A stretch of 59,330 nucleotides of DNA from a virus (IMGVR_UViG_3300050821_008403:1-59330); one strand, 5' to 3'. Positions 36,455 through 44,296 are shown, numbered from the stretch's first letter. Notes: generated from the sequence alone by a model not told the origin. A program made the numbers and translations.

Positions 36455-36699
36455 GCCGCAATTTACAGGCGGACGTGAAAAGACTGCTTGTGGAATACCG
36501 AGGCGTAATCCGAAAGCGCTTGCGCATCAGAAAAATTGAAGGCAGCATAGCGTAGAAGTACCTGGGCCATGGCAGCTGTCGACGGGACTGCGGCGAGTTG
36601 TGGAAGGCTGCGGGGGCGGTCAACCCAATTCCAGAGAGCCCAAAAAACGCACCCCATTTAGGTGTAGCGCGCGGTCCTGTGAGTGTCGGAGTACGGCGC

Positions 36700-37659
36700 A
36701 TGACAGACAAGTCATCGACCGAAGCCGAGTGGCGCGACAAAGAGGCCTTTCATCGGCATCTCGCTGGCGAAATTGTCGCTGAGCTACCGTATCGCCCCGA
36801 GGATCAACGCCACGTCCTGTCGCTGGTGCTGCAGCTGCTGAAAATACCCGTCAAGATCAGGACGGCTTTCGATGGCTATTGCGACGAGGCGATAGCGGCG
36901 GCGGACAATGTCGTGCGCCTAAGGCAATTGAACGACGGCAGCCCAGCCGGACCGAAGTCGCATGCTTCGAGATCGATGGAAAAGCGCAGGCGGCACAGCT
37001 TTGCCGACAGTTTCAGCGAGAAGAATTTCCGGCTCCTTGCGGATAATGCGCCGGTCATGATCTGGCGTTCCGGAACGGGCAAGCTCTGCGATTGGTTCAA
37101 CAAACCGTGGCTCGATTTCACCGGCCGCACTCTGGAGCAAGAGCTGGGAAACGGCTGGACGCAGGGTGTACACAAGGACGATTTTGATCGCTGCCTCCGC
37201 ACCTATGTGTCCGCATTCGACAGGCGCGAGAATTTCAGCATGGACTACCGACTCCGTCGGCATGACGGTGTCTATCGCTGGATCTTGGACAATGGGCAAC
37301 CCTACTTTTCCCGAAGCGGGAGATTCAGAGGTTATTTCGGATCGGCCATCGACATTCATGACCGCAAGCAAGCCGAAGCGGAAATGCGCTCTCGAGCCTC
37401 CGGGGAGGGGGCCTCGCTTGTCACCGATGATGAAGCCGAGATTGACTATGGTGGCTTGGTGCCGGAACGGCTTGACGGACCGTTGATGAAGGTCGTCGAC
37501 GATGGCGACGATTTGCATTTCATTTATCGCGATCGGCATCTGGTCAGGAGCAAGGCGGATTTCGCTCTGACCAGACTACGGGTAAGCGCGGCCTTGCAAA
37601 AGAAGGAGGTTGGCGTCTGGCCCGACTTACGCGGGTTCAAGCGTGAGCGGGCCATGTGA
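36700..37659 (+). CDS. PAS-domain protein in the phage immunity region
   Basis: From ATG 36700 the product is 319 residues. A helical N-terminal part (to about 75) and a basic linker precede a PAS_3-type domain at about 107-222: NFRLLADNAPVMIWRSG, WLDFTGRTLEQELGNGW, VHKDDFDRC, then the typical YRLRRHDGVYRWILDNG. A final 95 residues follow that I cannot assign. There is no histidine kinase, GGDEF or helix-turn-helix output domain, so it may signal through protein contact. It sits between the leftward promoter and the repressor, the place where lysogenic-conversion genes are often carried. Composition is slightly less GC-rich than its neighbours. An upstream in-frame start at 36598 is less likely. 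Confidence 0.65.
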   Translation: MTDKSSTEAEWRDKEAFHRHLAGEIVAELPYRPEDQRHVLSLVLQLLKIPVKIRTAFDGYCDEAIAAADNVVRLRQLNDGSPAGPKSHASRSMEKRRRHSFADSFSEKNFRLLADNAPVMIWRSGTGKLCDWFNKPWLDFTGRTLEQELGNGWTQGVHKDDFDRCLRTYVSAFDRRENFSMDYRLRRHDGVYRWILDNGQPYFSRSGRFRGYFGSAIDIHDRKQAEAEMRSRASGEGASLVTDDEAEIDYGGLVPERLDGPLMKVVDDGDDLHFIYRDRHLVRSKADFALTRLRVSAALQKKEVGVWPDLRGFKRERAM

Positions 37660-37691
37660 GGGTCCCCCGACGAGCGCGGAAGCGAGCATCG

Positions 37692-38069
37692 TTAAGTGGC
37701 GCGGCCTCGCCGAGCACCGCGCCCCAGCCCGGACTCAGGGCTTGCCGTTTTCGATGCAGGCGGATGGTCCGCCGTTAAGTCAGCGGGGTCTGACGGCAAT
37801 TCGCCGAGCGCTTCGCGCATGACCAGGTTGAGCCCGTCGACCTCGCCGACATAAATCCAGTCGAGCGTGATGCCCTTGATCTGCTTCTTGAGCAGCAGGG
37901 CGGCGGCAATGGAAATGCCGGCGCCGGCTTCGTAATTCGACCACTGTGAATTGGTGAAGCCGTAGCGGCGGCAAAAGACCGTCTGCGTCGGCCCGAAGGC
38001 CCGCCGCAGGCGTACCATGCGATCACCGAAGGCTGAATGGTTGCGTGATTTGCGAGGGCTTCGCGCCAC
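37692..38069 (-). CDS. Phage repressor, XRE-type helix-turn-helix
   Basis: A 125-residue protein from GTG 38069. Residues about 15-75 form an XRE helix-turn-helix (DRMVRLRRAFGPTQTVFCRR, then FTNSQWSNYEAGAGISI with the turn and recognition helix). 'LKKQIKGITLDWIYVGEVDG' completes the fold. No LexA-like peptidase domain follows, so induction cannot rely on RecA-stimulated self-cleavage. It diverges from the Cro-like gene, with two palindromes between. AAGGGGAA upstream supports the GTG start. It probably keeps the lysogen by blocking both early promoters. Confidence 0.75.
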   Translation of the reverse strand: MARSPRKSRNHSAFGDRMVRLRRAFGPTQTVFCRRYGFTNSQWSNYEAGAGISIAAALLLKKQIKGITLDWIYVGEVDGLNLVMREALGELPSDPADLTADHPPASKTASPESGLGRGARRGRAT

Positions 38070-38118
38070 TTACCGTGGTTCCCCTTTACCGACTTCCCCA
38101 GCCCGTATCATAGCCGAC

Positions 38119-38137
38119 GTTTCAGTTTTCCTGAAAC
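38119..38137. promoter_or_regulatory. Operator-like palindrome O1
   Basis: GTTTCAG-TTTTC-CTGAAAC is a perfect inverted repeat with seven-base arms and a five-base centre. On the minus strand it overlaps the -35 side of TATGAT (38107-38112), a candidate -10 for the repressor gene, so it could mediate autoregulation. Confidence 0.6.
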
Positions 38138-38156
38138 GGTTTCTTGATACCAGCAA

Positions 38157-38174
38157 TTTCAGCGCTGGCTGAAC
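38157..38174. promoter_or_regulatory. Operator-like palindrome O2
   Basis: TTTCAG-CGCTGG-CTGAAC repeats the half-sites of O1 with a one-base-longer centre, about 38 bases from O1 centre to centre and immediately ahead of the -35 box of the rightward promoter. Confidence 0.55.
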
Positions 38175-38175
38175 G

Positions 38176-38203
38176 TTGACTTTTCAAGTGGCGTGAATAA
38201 TCT
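38176..38203 (+). promoter_or_regulatory. Rightward early promoter (PR-like), possibly leaderless
   Basis: TTGACT (38176-38181) and TAATCT (38198-38203) are separated by 16 bases. The expected transcription start, six to eight bases after the -10, falls at about 38210, on the ATG of the Cro-like gene at 38211. The mRNA would therefore be nearly or fully leaderless. O2 abuts the -35 box. Confidence 0.5.
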
Positions 38204-38210
38204 CCGGGCG

Positions 38211-38453
38211 ATGAAATTCACCTCCCTGACAACGACGACATCGGTGATCCAGGCCCTTGGCGGCTCGGCTCAGGTGGCGCGTTTAACGGGACGTAAATTG
38301 TCGGCGGCCTCGAATTGGCACCGCTGTCAGGCCTTTCCGGCCAACACCTATGTCGCCATGAGCGCCGCGCTGCACGCCAGCGGCCTGCATGCGCCGGCGT
38401 GGCTGTGGGGCATGGAGCCGAGGAAGAGCGAGAGCCAGACCGAGGTGGCGTGA
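38211..38453 (+). CDS. Cro-like / YdaS-type helix-turn-helix protein
   Basis: An 80-residue protein from ATG 38211 (MKFTSLTTTTSVIQALGGSA). The helix-turn-helix is QVARLTGRKLSAASNWHRCQ, followed by FPANTYVAMSAAL, the pattern of Cro/YdaS proteins. It is the first gene rightward of the repressor and ends in GTGA-type proximity to the nuclease gene. It probably represses the repressor gene to favour lytic growth. A GTG at 38193 would overlap the -10 box and is rejected as start. Confidence 0.65.
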   Translation: MKFTSLTTTTSVIQALGGSAQVARLTGRKLSAASNWHRCQAFPANTYVAMSAALHASGLHAPAWLWGMEPRKSESQTEVA

Positions 38454-38454
38454 G

Positions 38455-38946
38455 GTGCCGCGCGCCCCGTTCGCGCGCGCACTGTTGAAGGCTCAAGGGA
38501 CGACTCGCCGCAAAGGCCAGATCGACCTCTTCACCCGCCGGGTCCGCAAGCTACCGCCGGCACCGGAATTCGCCTTGCAATGCATGGTCGCCGATATCCT
38601 GCGCCGCTGGGTCGCGCCCGGCTGGCGCTGGACGCATGTGCCGTCCGGCGAGGAGCGGCCGTCAAAGATCATCAAGGGCAAGCGCGTGTCGTTCGCGGCC
38701 GCCCGGCTCAAACGCATGGGCCTCATGCCCGGCTGGCCTGACCTGATCCTGCTGTCGCCGTCACCGGCCTCGCTGGCGCACTTCCTCGAGCTCAAGCGGC
38801 GCGGTGGCGAGCTCGACGCGGATCAGGAGGCTTTCGCCGCCTACTGCTTAACGCACGGCTACCCGCACGAATGGGCCGACAATTTCGATAAGGCGCTCGC
38901 CATCCTCCGCCGCTGGGAAGCCATCAGGCTGGGGATCACCGCATGA
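38455..38946 (+). CDS. VRR-NUC domain nuclease
   Basis: A 163-residue protein from GTG 38455 (MPRAPFARALLKAQG). The VRR-NUC core is plain: FALQCMVADILRRW holds the first acidic residue region (residues about 40-55), GLMPGWPDLILL supplies the catalytic Asp near 102, and HFLELKRRGGELDADQ supplies E-x-K near 116. A final 'YCLTHGYPHEWADNFDKAL' is also typical. These structure-specific nucleases act on branched DNA in replication or recombination. The next gene overlaps in ATGA. Confidence 0.8.
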   Translation: MPRAPFARALLKAQGTTRRKGQIDLFTRRVRKLPPAPEFALQCMVADILRRWVAPGWRWTHVPSGEERPSKIIKGKRVSFAAARLKRMGLMPGWPDLILLSPSPASLAHFLELKRRGGELDADQEAFAAYCLTHGYPHEWADNFDKALAILRRWEAIRLGITA

Positions 38947-39335
38947 GCGAGATCGTCCACAACCGCGACCAGAAATTCGACCTGCAGCTCTCCCAGGCTT
39001 TGATCGACGAGCGCCGCCTGGCGGCTATTTTTGCCGGGGCGAAGATCGAGCGCATCGAACTCAAATCCGAAAGCTGGTTGTGGGAGCGGACTGGCAACAT
39101 CTGCATCGAATATCGGCGTGCCGGCCGGCCCTCTGGCATCTCAACGACCGAAGCTGACGTTTGGGTTCACGAGCTCAAGCGCGATGGCGAGACGCTCGTC
39201 TATTTGATGTTCCCCATCGACCGTCTGAAAGCGCTGTGCCGGCAGGCTTTTGCGCGCGGCGATTATCGCCTGGGCGGCGGCGATGGCGGCGAATTCGATG
39301 TCATCCTGCTCAAGCTCAAGGACATCCTCGCATGA
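38943..39335 (+). CDS. Phage early protein, possible nuclease-like fold
   Basis: A 130-residue protein coupled to the VRR-NUC gene by an ATGA overlap. It shows RRLAAIFAGAKIERIELKSE followed by 'NICIEYRRAGRPSGISTTEADVWVHEL', which recalls a PD-(D/E)XK arrangement with E-x-E and a later acidic residue, but the diagnostic lysine is not in the expected place. The last third is 'FPIDRLKALCRQAF'. I class it as a frequent phage protein of unknown function with a possible nuclease-like fold. Confidence 0.5.
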   Translation: MSEIVHNRDQKFDLQLSQALIDERRLAAIFAGAKIERIELKSESWLWERTGNICIEYRRAGRPSGISTTEADVWVHELKRDGETLVYLMFPIDRLKALCRQAFARGDYRLGGGDGGEFDVILLKLKDILA

Positions 39336-40324
39336 CAGCGCTGGCGAGATATGATGCGGCCCGACGTGCCCTCGCCGAGGCCTGTCGGATCGATGTGGTG
39401 ATCGACATCCACGACTGGGCGGCGACCTTCATGAATTATGCTCGCCAAGCCAAGGATGTCGAACTCCTCAATCAGGCGGTCGAAGTTCGTCTATTGGCCG
39501 AGCGCAGGGCGGGCCAGTTGCTCGAACAGATGGCGAGGAACGGCGAGCGCGATCAAGGCAAAGGCGGTGACCGAAAATCACGGTCCCGCGAAATGACCGT
39601 GAAACTTGCTGACCTCGGTGTCACCAAAAATCAGTCGTCGCATTGGCAGAAGCGTGCGGCGTTGAGCGATGAGGCCTTTGCGCTGGTAATGGCTTCCGTC
39701 AAGCAGGAGGCCATCGCCGTCGTCGCCATGAGCGCGGCTGAACGTATGGCGGTGAAGCGCGAACGACGGCAAGAGCGCGAGCGTGAGCTGGCCGTGAAAA
39801 TCCGGGCGCTGCCGGAGGCCAAGTTCGGCGTGCTTTATGCCGATCCGCCCTGGCGCTTCGAGCCCTGGTCACGTGATACCGGCATGGATCGCGCCGCCGA
39901 CAACCATTACCCCACGATGGAACTTGAGGAGATCAAGGCATTGGAGGTGCCGGCGGCCGACGACTGCGTGCTGTTCCTCTGGGCAACGCCAGCGATGATT
40001 TTGCAGGCGTTCGAGGTCATGGCGACCTGGGGCTTCGTCTATAAGACGCATTCCGTCTGGATCAAGGACAAGCTAGGCACCGGTCATTGGCTCATTAACC
40101 AGCACGAGGATTTGCTGATCGGCGTCAAAGGCAAAGTGCCGGCGCCGGCGCCCGGCGAGCAATGGCCGTCAGTAGTCGTGGAAGCTCGTCGCCAGGAGCA
40201 TTCGCGCAAGCCCGAGATCTTCGCCGAGCTGATTGAGACGATGTTCCCCAATGTCCCGAAGCTTGAGCTGTTCGCTCGGCAGTTACGGCCGGGCTGGGAG
40301 GCTTGGGGCAACGAGGCAGCTTAA
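39332..40324 (+). CDS. MT-A70-type N6-adenine DNA methyltransferase
   Basis: A 330-residue protein from ATG 39332. The N-terminal 160 residues are helical, with 'EVRLLAERRAGQLLEQMARNGER' near 52-74 and DLGVTKNQSSHWQKRA near 94-109, a recognisable DNA-contact module in phage MT-A70 proteins. The catalytic domain starts at VLYADPPWRFEPW, DPPW being residues 171-174. It contains VLFLWATPAMILQAFEVM and ends with PGWEAWGNE. Such enzymes methylate adenine N6 and may protect phage DNA or time gene expression. A short overlap couples it to the previous gene. Confidence 0.85.
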   Translation: MTALARYDAARRALAEACRIDVVIDIHDWAATFMNYARQAKDVELLNQAVEVRLLAERRAGQLLEQMARNGERDQGKGGDRKSRSREMTVKLADLGVTKNQSSHWQKRAALSDEAFALVMASVKQEAIAVVAMSAAERMAVKRERRQERERELAVKIRALPEAKFGVLYADPPWRFEPWSRDTGMDRAADNHYPTMELEEIKALEVPAADDCVLFLWATPAMILQAFEVMATWGFVYKTHSVWIKDKLGTGHWLINQHEDLLIGVKGKVPAPAPGEQWPSVVVEARRQEHSRKPEIFAELIETMFPNVPKLELFARQLRPGWEAWGNEAA

Positions 40325-40342
40325 GTTTGATGAGGCGGTGCG

Positions 40343-41230
40343 ATGGGCGGCTGGTTCCGCATGTATGACGCAGTGATCGATGATCACAAGGTGATGAGCC
40401 TGCCCAAGGAGCTGCGCTGGGATTGGTTCAGCGTGCTGTGCGTGGCCAATCGGCATAGAGGCCAGCTGCCGGCGATGAGCGAGCTGGCCTTCAACTTGCG
40501 GATCACCGAGGCGGAGGCCTTGGCGATGGTCACCAAGCTCAAGAATGCCGGGCTCATCGAATCGGAGCAAGGAGCGCTGAAGCCGCACAATTGGGAGGGC
40601 CGGCAATTTCAATCGGACAGCTCGAAGGAACGCACCCAACGCTATCGCGAACGTCACCGTGACGGCGGCGGTGACAAGACGGTGACGCCTCGCGCGCGTA
40701 CAGACCAGACCAGACACAGAGTACAGACCAGAACAGAGGATTCTTCGCTTCGCTCAGAATCAGTATCGCATGTGAGTAAGGACTCACATGCTCCGACGCT
40801 GCCGGCTCAAAAACGAGCCGCAGCGTCGCCACGTCTGACGCTCGCCTCGGTCGATAATTTCGAGAAGCTTAGAGCCGCCTATCCGAAGCGCGCCGGCCAA
40901 AATCCGCGCAAGCCGAGCTTCGCCGCCTTCCAAACCGCGGTCATCTCCCGCAACGCCGAACCCGACCAGCTGATCGCCGCTGCCGGCAAATACGCCGCGG
41001 CGGTGCGCGCCGACGGCAAGGAAAGAACCCGTTACGTGCCGCAGCTCAGCACGTGGCTCAATCAGGACAGGTGGAGCGATGATTACACACCCGAGCGACA
41101 ACCCACGAACGGAGCCGGCGACAAGTCAGTCCATCGGGCAGCTGAGCGGCTCGATAAGCGCGTTCAAGCCTTCTTCGACGATCCCCGCGACGACGAAGCA
41201 CCGCCCCTGTCATCCAGCCGTCGCGACTAG
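40343..41230 (+). CDS. Phage replication-initiation-like protein with helix-turn-helix
   Basis: A 295-residue protein opening with GGWFRMYDAVIDDHKVMSLP, a winged-helix replisome-organiser pattern (WFSVLCVANRHRGQLPAMSE, then 'LAMVTKLKNAGLIESEQGAL'). The middle is basic and disordered. The C-terminus (LRAAYPKRAGQNPRKPSFAAF, then YVPQLSTWLNQDRWSDDY) is the conserved end of phage O/DnaT-like proteins. It probably recruits helicase at the phage origin, which could lie in its own disordered coding region. Confidence is high for the class and moderate for the role. Confidence 0.7.
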   Translation: MGGWFRMYDAVIDDHKVMSLPKELRWDWFSVLCVANRHRGQLPAMSELAFNLRITEAEALAMVTKLKNAGLIESEQGALKPHNWEGRQFQSDSSKERTQRYRERHRDGGGDKTVTPRARTDQTRHRVQTRTEDSSLRSESVSHVSKDSHAPTLPAQKRAAASPRLTLASVDNFEKLRAAYPKRAGQNPRKPSFAAFQTAVISRNAEPDQLIAAAGKYAAAVRADGKERTRYVPQLSTWLNQDRWSDDYTPERQPTNGAGDKSVHRAAERLDKRVQAFFDDPRDDEAPPLSSSRRD

Positions 41231-41777
41231 GCTGGCCCGCCGGCTGCTCGGCTTCTACCCGAGAGCCAAGGCCGGAGACCCTGAGACCTATGCCGCCGGC
41301 GTCGCGGCCATCCTGGCGCGCTATCCCGAGGACATCGCTGACCAGATCTGCGGCCCGCTGAGCGTCGCCTCGACGATCAGCTTCCTGCCGACCCTGAAGG
41401 AAGTTCGCGACGCCTGCGAACAAGCCATGCGACCGCTCTATGAGGCCGCTTCGCGAGAGGCCGAGCGCAAGCACCGCGAAGCGCAGCTCGCCGAGCGCAA
41501 ACGCCTCGCCGAAGTGCATGCGGCTCTCGACGTCGAGCGCGTCGAGCGCCTGGCCGCCGAATTCCGCAAGCAAGCCAAGCCGAGCCCCAGGCGAGGGCGC
41601 AATCCGAACGACGAGACGATCGCGGAAGCCCAGGCCAAGCTCGCCAGCTGCAAGCCGATCGCAGCCGATGATCCGGCAGCCGCCTCGCTGCGCCGCATGA
41701 TGGGGCTCCTTGAGCCGCCCAAGCCCGAGCCGCCGGAACGGCAATGGTTGACCGAGGAGCCGGACGATCCGGTGTGA
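41079..41777 (+). CDS. Phage protein following the replication gene, unknown function
   Basis: A 232-residue frame. The conserved-looking part begins near residue 45 with 'HPAVATRLARRLLGFYPRAK' and 'GVAAILARYPEDIADQICGPL', then a long coiled coil (EAERKHREAQLAERKRLAEV). The first 44 residues overlap the replication gene and look weak, so a rare start nearer 41230 may be used. The order replication protein then this gene is common in phages of this type. Possible partner in replication; unproven. Confidence 0.5.
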   Translation: MITHPSDNPRTEPATSQSIGQLSGSISAFKPSSTIPATTKHRPCHPAVATRLARRLLGFYPRAKAGDPETYAAGVAAILARYPEDIADQICGPLSVASTISFLPTLKEVRDACEQAMRPLYEAASREAERKHREAQLAERKRLAEVHAALDVERVERLAAEFRKQAKPSPRRGRNPNDETIAEAQAKLASCKPIAADDPAAASLRRMMGLLEPPKPEPPERQWLTEEPDDPV

Positions 41778-41808
41778 AAATTATTTCGCCCTGAAATCGC
41801 CTGCACCC

Positions 41809-41837
41809 TTGCGCCCTAGGGCATCACGCCCTATATG
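41809..41837 (+). promoter_or_regulatory. Internal rightward promoter
   Basis: TTGCGC (41809-41814) and TATATG (41832-41837) are 17 bases apart, with the palindrome GCCCTAGGGC and two CGCCCTA copies (41813 and 41827) in the spacer, a likely regulator site. AGGAG (41866-41870) then precedes ATG 41880. Confidence 0.45.
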
Positions 41838-41879
41838 TGGGTGCGGGTGCTTTTGCCCGTTTATCAGGAGCACTGAAAA

Positions 41880-42671
41880 ATGGCCCTCAATCTCGATGTG
41901 ACCTTCACGGCCAAATCCAACGCCCAGCGCAACCTGCGCAAGGCGATCGCCGCCGGCGAGTGCGAAGCCGGCACCCACACCGTAGTGGCCGCCGGCAGCG
42001 GCTTCCGTATCGCGCAGGCGCTCCCCGACGTGGTGGTCGCGCCGGTCGCGCCGGTCGCTGAAGAGGCGACCTCGCCGGCCGGTTGGCGCGCCCCGGAGCC
42101 GCAGCCCTCGATCGAGGACGAAGCGGCTTACCAGGCGGAGTATCGCGCCGAGCAGCAGGCGGCCGAGCCCGCCAGCGTGCCGCCCGGCCTCGCCCGGTTG
42201 CGCGCTCATGACGACGCCGAAACGATCCGCGAATCGGTGGTCGCCGATCAGGACAACGCCCTCGGCCGCAAGGCCCGGGTCGGCGTCGCCAAGGAGAACC
42301 GCGAGATCAAGGCCCGCAAGGTGCAGGCGGCGATCGCCAAGCTGGACGCGCCGAAGCCGGTAGCGCGCAAGTCCGCACCCAAGGCCGCGCCCGGCGGCGT
42401 CTCACCGGAGGCGGCGAAAGTGCTCAAGGCGCTTTACTTCGCGCCTGCCTTCCGCGACCTACCGGCGCCTGAGCGCATTGGCTATTGGGTCGAATACAAG
42501 AGCATCAACGAGAGCGATGCTCCGCACGGCCTGCCAGTTCGCCGCGTCCCCGGCTTTGTCGCCGGCTTGCAGCGGCGCGGCCTGATCGAATGCCGCATGG
42601 ACAAGCCCGGCAAATACTCGGCCCGCATCACGCCGGCCGGCGCCGCCCTGGCGCAGGAGGCGGGGCGATGA
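41880..42671 (+). CDS. Phage protein with C-terminal winged-helix domain
   Basis: A 263-residue protein. Residues 1-50 form a small folded unit (MALNLDVTFTAKSNAQRNLR). Residues 60-150 are disordered and acidic or Pro-rich. The C-terminal 85 residues look like a winged helix: SPEAAKVLKALYFAPAF, 'GYWVEYKSINESD', 'VPGFVAGLQRRGLIECRMDK' and 'YSARITPAGAALAQE'. It likely binds DNA as a middle-gene regulator. It has its own promoter and an AGGAG ribosome site, and overlaps the next gene by four bases. Confidence 0.55.
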   Translation: MALNLDVTFTAKSNAQRNLRKAIAAGECEAGTHTVVAAGSGFRIAQALPDVVVAPVAPVAEEATSPAGWRAPEPQPSIEDEAAYQAEYRAEQQAAEPASVPPGLARLRAHDDAETIRESVVADQDNALGRKARVGVAKENREIKARKVQAAIAKLDAPKPVARKSAPKAAPGGVSPEAAKVLKALYFAPAFRDLPAPERIGYWVEYKSINESDAPHGLPVRRVPGFVAGLQRRGLIECRMDKPGKYSARITPAGAALAQEAGR

Positions 42672-43291
42672 CCTTCGAGGTCTGGTACATGCGGCCGTCG
42701 TTCTTCCGCGACGGCTCGATGGGCGTGAAGTGGTTGCAGGCGCACAAGCGCCTGCCCACGACCGGCACGCTCGGCGACACGCACGCCATGGTCAAAGAGG
42801 TCGAGGCCGACACGCTGGAAGGCCTGTTCTGGCAAATGCAAGGTGAGAACTGGTCGCCGAACGGCGAGGCCCGCGCGCTGATCCAGGGCTTGGGCCTTGA
42901 GCACACGTCCATGTCGGTGGGCGATGTCGCGCGCGATGCCAAGACCGGGGCCTGCTGGATCGCCGACAGCTTCGGCTTTCAGCTGCTTTCCCAAGCGACG
43001 GCGAAGAGCGTGCCGCTGGGCCGGCTGCTGGCCACGCCGGGCGCCTTGCGCGCCCTCGATGGCGAGCGCATCGCCGCGCTGCTAGCGCGCCACATCAGGG
43101 GCGATTGGGGCGTGGTCGACGCCGACGATCGCGCCGCTAACGACGCGGCGCTCGCCCAAGGTGAGCGCATCCTGTCGGCCTATGCCATCGATCCAGCGAA
43201 GCCGTGCGCCGGCCACGGCGCCAACTGCGTCTGGATCATCACCGAGCGCGATCGCAGCGTCACCACCGTCCTGTTGCCGGAGGAATACTGA
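42668..43291 (+). CDS. Two-domain phage protein (phage module plus plasmid-type module)
   Basis: From ATG 42668 the product is 207 residues. The first half (MTFEVWYMRPSFFRDGSMGV, then HAMVKEVEADTLEGLFWQMQ and WSPNGEARALI) is a phage protein usually found alone. The second half, from about 115 (GRLLATPGALRAL, then LLARHIRGDWG and 'CVWIITERDRSVTTVLLPEEY' in parts), is a module common on plasmids and often mislabelled as a type I restriction subunit. Here they are one chain. Function of either module is unknown. The neighbours are coupled small genes. Confidence 0.6.
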   Translation: MTFEVWYMRPSFFRDGSMGVKWLQAHKRLPTTGTLGDTHAMVKEVEADTLEGLFWQMQGENWSPNGEARALIQGLGLEHTSMSVGDVARDAKTGACWIADSFGFQLLSQATAKSVPLGRLLATPGALRALDGERIAALLARHIRGDWGVVDADDRAANDAALAQGERILSAYAIDPAKPCAGHGANCVWIITERDRSVTTVLLPEEY

Positions 43292-43488
43292 TGACCCTCG
43301 ACATTCAGGCCCGCATCGACGCCATGACCGTGGAACAGCTCGCCACCGCCTTCTGCATCACGCCCGTCGACAGCCCGCTCTTCCACGGCGCGCTCGGCGT
43401 CTATTTCGTCAAACGGCTCAAAGAAACCGGCGCCCTGGCGCTGGCCCTCTCCTTCGGCTTCCGCTTCACGCAAGGATTTGCCCCATGA
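43291..43488 (+). CDS. Small phage protein, unknown function
   Basis: A 65-residue product starting one base inside the previous stop. MTLDIQARIDAMTVEQLATA then FCITPVDSPLFHGAL and a hydrophobic helix (ALALALSFGFRF) that may be membrane-associated. Four-base overlap with the next gene supports it. Confidence 0.5.
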   Translation: MTLDIQARIDAMTVEQLATAFCITPVDSPLFHGALGVYFVKRLKETGALALALSFGFRFTQGFAP

Positions 43489-43718
43489 ACCGGATCGCCA
43501 TTAGCGCCGCGGCCTACGCGGCCATTGTCGCGGACCTCCCCGAAGAGGCCCGCGGCGTCGAACCCGAGCGCACCGTTGACGGGCGCTTGTGGGTCTGGCT
43601 GCCGCGGCCGCTCGTCGACGCGCTTGCCGCAGCACGCGGCCCGCGCGAGAGCTATAGCGATGTGATCATCCGCTTGGCGCGCTTGGCCAGCCAGTTGGAC
43701 CCAAAGGAGGCCCCATGA
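43485..43718 (+). CDS. Small phage protein, unknown function
   Basis: A 77-residue protein with ISAAAYAAIVADLPEEARGV, LWVWLPRPLVDAL and SYSDVIIRLARLA. The C-terminal part resembles a ribbon-helix-helix-type helix pair but is not diagnostic. ATGA overlaps join it to both neighbours. Confidence 0.5.
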   Translation: MNRIAISAAAYAAIVADLPEEARGVEPERTVDGRLWVWLPRPLVDALAAARGPRESYSDVIIRLARLASQLDPKEAP

Positions 43719-44296
43719 TGCGGCAGTGCGGCGATTGTCAATTGTGCTGCCGGCTCCTGCCGGTGGGCTCACTCAACAAAGCCGCCGGCCAGCGCTGCCG
43801 TCATCAGCGCCACCATAAGGGCTGCGTCGTGCACGCTCGGCTGGCGCAGATCTCGCCCGAATGCCAGTGGTGGAATTGCCGCTGGTTGGTCAACGACGAC
43901 GCCGCCGAGCTCAGCCGCCCGGATCGCTCGCATTACGTGATCGACGTGCTGCCCGACTTCGTCACCCTGCGCAACGACGTGACCGGCGAGCGTCAGGACT
44001 TCGAAGTGGTGCAGATTTGGGTCGACCCGCATCATCCCGATGCGCACCGCGATCCGGCCTTGCGCGCCTGGCTGCTCAGGCGCGGCGCCGAAGGCGTGGC
44101 GGCGCTGATCCGTTATTCCGACCTAGACGGCTTCGCCCTCTTCCCGCCGAATATGAGCACTGACGGCGAGTGGCACGAACAGACCTCGCAGTACCGCCAA
44201 CAGACGCACAGCTTCGCCGAAGTAGCGCGGGCGCTCGGTGCCCCAGGGCCTCTTGTCAGCGGGCGACAGAACCGAGTAGATTCGCGTGATGACTGA
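43715..44296 (+). CDS. YkgJ-like Cys-rich cluster protein
   Basis: A 193-residue protein whose first 60 residues hold seven Cys in the YkgJ/zinc-or-iron cluster pattern: MRQCGDCQLCCRLLPV, RCRHQRHHKGC, then 'ISPECQWWNCRWL'. YkgJ-fold proteins bind a metal or iron-sulfur cluster; their role is unknown. The remainder (VIDVLPDFVTLRNDVTGE, then 'VVQIWVDPHHPDAHRDPALR') is a conserved companion region. The gene overlaps its upstream neighbour by four bases. Confidence 0.65.
   Translation: MMRQCGDCQLCCRLLPVGSLNKAAGQRCRHQRHHKGCVVHARLAQISPECQWWNCRWLVNDDAAELSRPDRSHYVIDVLPDFVTLRNDVTGERQDFEVVQIWVDPHHPDAHRDPALRAWLLRRGAEGVAALIRYSDLDGFALFPPNMSTDGEWHEQTSQYRQQTHSFAEVARALGAPGPLVSGRQNRVDSRDD

Larger units (their letters stand above)
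36391..36699. other. Regulatory gap upstream of the leftward operon
   Basis: The left end holds a leftward promoter with an operator-like site. The rest (about 36460-36690) shows no convincing gene on either strand; a minus-strand frame reading DAQALSDYASVFHKQSF near 36480-36560 looks slightly coding-like but lacks support. It may hold the promoter of the PAS gene. Confidence 0.4.

Noticed and set aside
36429-36740. Minus-strand 103-residue frame upstream of the leftward operon
   Set aside because: It runs through the predicted leftward promoter and operator and has no recognised pattern.
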